Part shown: positions 12,844 through 15,191 of the stretch, piece by piece | Numbering within the stretch: the stretch's first letter is position 1 | Layout of the letters: every line of letters begins with the position of its first letter | NCBI GenBank assembly: GCA_023259875.1 | Contig: JALRFL010000056.1 | Coordinates: forward strand, 1-15,191 | DNA length: 15,191 bases | Origin: Alphaproteobacteria bacterium | Lineage (GTDB): Bacteria > Pseudomonadota > Alphaproteobacteria > Puniceispirillales > UBA1172 | Reading direction: 5' to 3' | Program-made: the position numbers and the translations under genes | The notes under the pieces: generated by a model | What the model was told of the DNA's origin: nothing | Seen by the model: only the letters and a program-made list of their open reading frames with translations | Database searches by the model: none

Positions 12844-14524
12844 AAATAATGGCCATGATGAACAAAAGAACCATGACCTGAACCAAGGCCGCAGGTCCGG
12901 GGATAACTGGGCCAGCAAGAGGGTGTTCAGCGATCCATTTTGCGCCAGCCATGGCTTTTCTTGCCAATAGCATCACCAGATCATCCACCGCCTTGGCCAG
13001 AGACAACACAAAGGCCACAAGCGGCTTAACGATAGCCGGGGCAAGACGCCGATAAAACCAATCTGTGTTTAATACCGTTGAACGGATTTCTGGTGGATAA
13101 AGCCCAAGCCTGATCAGAACAACAAACGCCATCCCTGCCAGCAACAGCAATTGCAACTGACCTGTGACATGCCCCAAATCATAAGGATTTTTCACCTTTG
13201 CATAAGGCAGGATTTGATAAAGGAGACCGGGGAATACGCCAATTCCAATACACATAACCGCCGCGATACCCATGGCTATGGTCATGCCAGTGGGGGTTTT
13301 GCCAATCTGCCTAGTGGTCGGATGCGCAAAAAAGGTAAAATAAGGGATCTTAATGCCGGAATGTTCAAGCACACCAGCCGAGGCAAACAGCAGAACAAGA
13401 TAAGCCAAGGCATATTCCGTTCCCCCTAACGCTGTCATGGTTAGCGATTTTGCCACAAATCCACTGAATAGCGGAAACGCCGCAATTGACATCGCGCCGA
13501 TCACACAACACAGCATGGTAAAGGGCATTTTGCGATATAAACCACCTAATTCTGAGGCTTTGGCTGTACCGGTTTGATGCACCACAGCACCAACGGACAT
13601 AAACAACAAAGCTTTATAGATAATATGGACAAAGGCGTGCGCCACCGCCCCATTTAACGCCAGAGGTGTTCCAATACCAACCGCCACTACCATAAACCCA
13701 AGCTGATTGTTCAGACTAAACGACAATACCCGGCGCAGATCATTTTCAATGACCGCGAAAAATACTGGAAAGGCTGTCATCACTGCGCCAATCCATATCA
13801 AGGCCTCTGTTCCCGGAAATCCGCGTGCCAGCGCATAAATAGCCAGTTTGGTAGTAAAGGCAGATAAAGCCACAGTTCCGGTTGGCGTGGCTTCGGGATA
13901 AGCATCTTGCAACCAGCCATTAAGAAAAGGGAAAGCCGCCTTAATACCAAAGGCAAGAAAGATAAACCAGCTCGCCATCCCCTCAAGGGTCATCTTCTCA
14001 AAAGTGATATGTCCTGTTTCAAAATAATATAACGCCGCGCCGCCAATCAGCAGAACACCGCTAGACACCTGAATAATCAGATAGCGCATCGCCGCTTGCC
14101 TTGCCGCCACTGTCCCTGCGGCAAGAATAATAAAGACCGAGGTGATGGCTGTCGCTTCCCACCAGATAAAGAGACTGATCAAATCCCCCGCGTGAACCGC
14201 CGCGATGGCCGCGCCAGCGTAAGCCAGACTAGCCGTGAGTTCAGGCCATGTTTTCACATGCCAGCTGTATATCACCACCAAAAAGGCGGCAATATGAAAG
14301 ATCATCGAAAACGGAAAAGTCAGATGATCCACATGATAAAGCGATAATTCCAGCCCCATGACAGACCAGATCACATGGTCCCCTGGTGACGCTAGCAAAG
14401 TCGTCGCAGATAGCGCAATTGCAAGCAACATCCAGATATGCCGCGTCATCGGCGGCAGAAATGGGATAGCAATTGCCGCCAATATCATAACAAGACCGGG
14501 AGGAAGTCCAAGATCAGGCATCAT
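12827..14524 (-). CDS. Proton-conducting membrane subunit, MrpD/NuoL-M type
   Basis: A 565-residue polytopic membrane protein of the proton-conducting antiporter-like family (Mrp D/A, NuoL/M/N, HyfB). Key ion-path residues are in place: the Glu of IWWEATAI (about 123), Lys in FGIKAAFPF (about 195), the DAYPEATPTGTVALSAFTTK segment with its second Lys (about 226), HAFVHIIYKALLFM (His 299, Lys 304), and FSGFVAKS (Lys 359). It probably works as an ion-translocating module in an Mrp-type Na+/H+ antiporter or related complex. The ATG at 14524 is preferred because AGGAGG lies 9 bases upstream. The ATG at 14542 is part of that site. It overlaps the preceding small gene by 11 bp and is followed by DUF192. 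A hydrogenase or complex I-like assignment cannot be excluded from this subunit alone. Confidence 0.88.
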   Translation of the reverse strand: MMPDLGLPPGLVMILAAIAIPFLPPMTRHIWMLLAIALSATTLLASPGDHVIWSVMGLELSLYHVDHLTFPFSMIFHIAAFLVVIYSWHVKTWPELTASLAYAGAAIAAVHAGDLISLFIWWEATAITSVFIILAAGTVAARQAAMRYLIIQVSSGVLLIGGAALYYFETGHITFEKMTLEGMASWFIFLAFGIKAAFPFLNGWLQDAYPEATPTGTVALSAFTTKLAIYALARGFPGTEALIWIGAVMTAFPVFFAVIENDLRRVLSFSLNNQLGFMVVAVGIGTPLALNGAVAHAFVHIIYKALLFMSVGAVVHQTGTAKASELGGLYRKMPFTMLCCVIGAMSIAAFPLFSGFVAKSLTMTALGGTEYALAYLVLLFASAGVLEHSGIKIPYFTFFAHPTTRQIGKTPTGMTIAMGIAAVMCIGIGVFPGLLYQILPYAKVKNPYDLGHVTGQLQLLLLAGMAFVVLIRLGLYPPEIRSTVLNTDWFYRRLAPAIVKPLVAFVLSLAKAVDDLVMLLARKAMAGAKWIAEHPLAGPVIPGPAALVQVMVLLFIMAIIYANLI

Positions 14525-14798
14525 CACGATCAGCCTCCTCATTCTGATAATAATTTTCTGGCCGCATAATCACTTGCCTTAACAATTTGCCCATCATGAC
14601 AATGAAAACAAACGCGCAGAACCCATAAACCGCCGGAAAGAAAAACATTTCTTCGATAGGAAGTTCACCATGGCGATGAGTGAATATCTCAATCACCAGC
14701 AAAATCACTATCGCGATCACAAGGACTAAGGTAAATGCCTTGCCATAGCGTTCAAGCGCCATGGTTTCTACCTTGTGCTTCATGTCATTGTCACTCAT
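14514..14798 (-). CDS. Two-helix small membrane protein in antiporter operon
   Basis: A 94-residue protein with hydrophobic helices at about 20-39 and 51-68, a short loop containing FTHRHGELPIEE, and a basic-to-acidic tail GKLLRQVIMRPENYYQNEE. I do not recognise a named family. I have an impression of similar small proteins with an RPE[D/N]YY tail beside MrpD-like genes in alphaproteobacteria, but cannot check it. The start at 14798 overlaps the stop of the upstream gene as ATGA, with GGTGA 5 bases ahead. Its own end carries the AGGAGG site for the next gene. Both overlaps point to a subunit made in step with its neighbours. Longer starts would add 13 residues with no ribosome site. Confidence 0.75.
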   Translation of the reverse strand: MSDNDMKHKVETMALERYGKAFTLVLVIAIVILLVIEIFTHRHGELPIEEMFFFPAVYGFCAFVFIVMMGKLLRQVIMRPENYYQNEEADRDDA

Positions 14799-15191
14799 GG
14801 CGTCACCATCATGCTGATCAGGGTGGTAAAGGGCCACGGCACAAAGAACAAGACAATGGATAAAATTGCGGTCAAGACTGGCGGTATCACCACCAAGGGA
14901 TGATAACTGACCTTAACATTTTGTCTTTGCACCATAAAAAACCCACGCATTACAGGTTCTAGAAGATACCAAACATTCAAAAGCGAGGATACAGCAAGCA
15001 CCAAAATCACCAGCATCATGCCTCGTTCTGCCGCCCCGGCCATTAGCAAAAACTTGCTCCATGATCCCCCAAGTGGCGGAATCCCAATGATGGATAACGC
15101 CCCAAGGAAGAAAGCCATAAATACCATGGGCATCTGATAGCCAAGACCATTGAGATCAGAAACCTTTTTCAAATGCGCAGAAACATAAATC
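14795..15191 (-). CDS. Proton-conducting antiporter subunit, C-terminal part (partial)
   Basis: The frame stays open to the right window edge, so the N-terminal part lies outside. The visible 131 residues read VSDLNGLGYQMPM, then FLGALSIIGIPPLGGSWSKFLLMAGA. This is the conserved TM11-TM12 region of MrpD/NuoN-type subunits, including the proline pair and the lysine of SKF. Two or three further hydrophobic helices follow. It is most like MrpD (subunit D of the Na+/H+ antiporter), but the decisive N-terminal and central parts are not visible. A TTG at 15172 lies within the frame and is not the start. It is coupled to the small downstream gene by an ATGA overlap. Confidence 0.85.
   Translation of the reverse strand, partial: IYVSAHLKKVSDLNGLGYQMPMVFMAFFLGALSIIGIPPLGGSWSKFLLMAGAAERGMMLVILVLAVSSLLNVWYLLEPVMRGFFMVQRQNVKVSYHPLVVIPPVLTAILSIVLFFVPWPFTTLISMMVTP

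Noticed and set aside
12844..12918. N-terminal extension of the DUF192 gene
   Set aside because: It would lie inside the antiporter gene and put 25 unrelated residues ahead of a good signal peptide.

Overview
The window looks like a chromosomal segment of a moderate-GC alphaproteobacterium, probably marine (a SAR116-like or other free-living lineage is a guess). The reasons are a stand-alone NDUFS4-type complex I accessory protein, a cysteine synthase / mercaptopyruvate sulfurtransferase / cystathionine beta-lyase gene row, and Mrp-like proton-conducting membrane subunits. There is no CRISPR array, transposase, recognisable phage gene or rRNA.

Left edge (1-468): the last codons of an unidentified gene are followed by about 400 bp without a convincing gene. 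This stretch holds two clear tRNA fragments: a D-arm plus anticodon-arm piece of tRNA-Arg(UCU) on the minus strand, and an anticodon-loop-to-CCA half of tRNA-Asn(GUU) on the plus strand. They look like scars of past integration or recombination. An intact tRNA-Arg(UCU) in the same orientation as its fragment lies 11.3 kb away at 11372-11448.

Region 469-3899 carries a small DUF2805/TIGR03643 protein, a 96-bp inverted-repeat structure, an unrecognised membrane-anchored protein with six cysteines, a minus-strand acidic exported protein, and a SixA-type phosphohistidine phosphatase.

Region 4028-7152 is a plus-strand sulfur amino acid operon, cysK-sseA-metC. The cysK leader has two overlapping inverted repeats, one of which covers the ribosome binding site. 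Convergent with it is a YnjBCD-type ABC importer: permease and binding protein on the minus strand (7149-10064), ATPase divergent on the plus strand (10273-10917) behind a good sigma70-like promoter. In E. coli the ynjBCD transporter genes also sit beside a sulfurtransferase gene (ynjE), so the pairing here may be functional.

Region 10933-12295 has two small unrecognised membrane or exported proteins, tRNA-Arg(UCU), the NDUFS4-like protein and tRNA-Pro(UGG), all on the minus strand. Region 12340-15191 is a tightly overlapped minus-strand run: the end of one proton-conducting subunit (partial at the window edge), a two-helix small membrane protein, a second full-length proton-conducting subunit, and an exported DUF192 protein. 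This is the downstream end of an Mrp-like (or hydrogenase/complex I related) antiporter locus.
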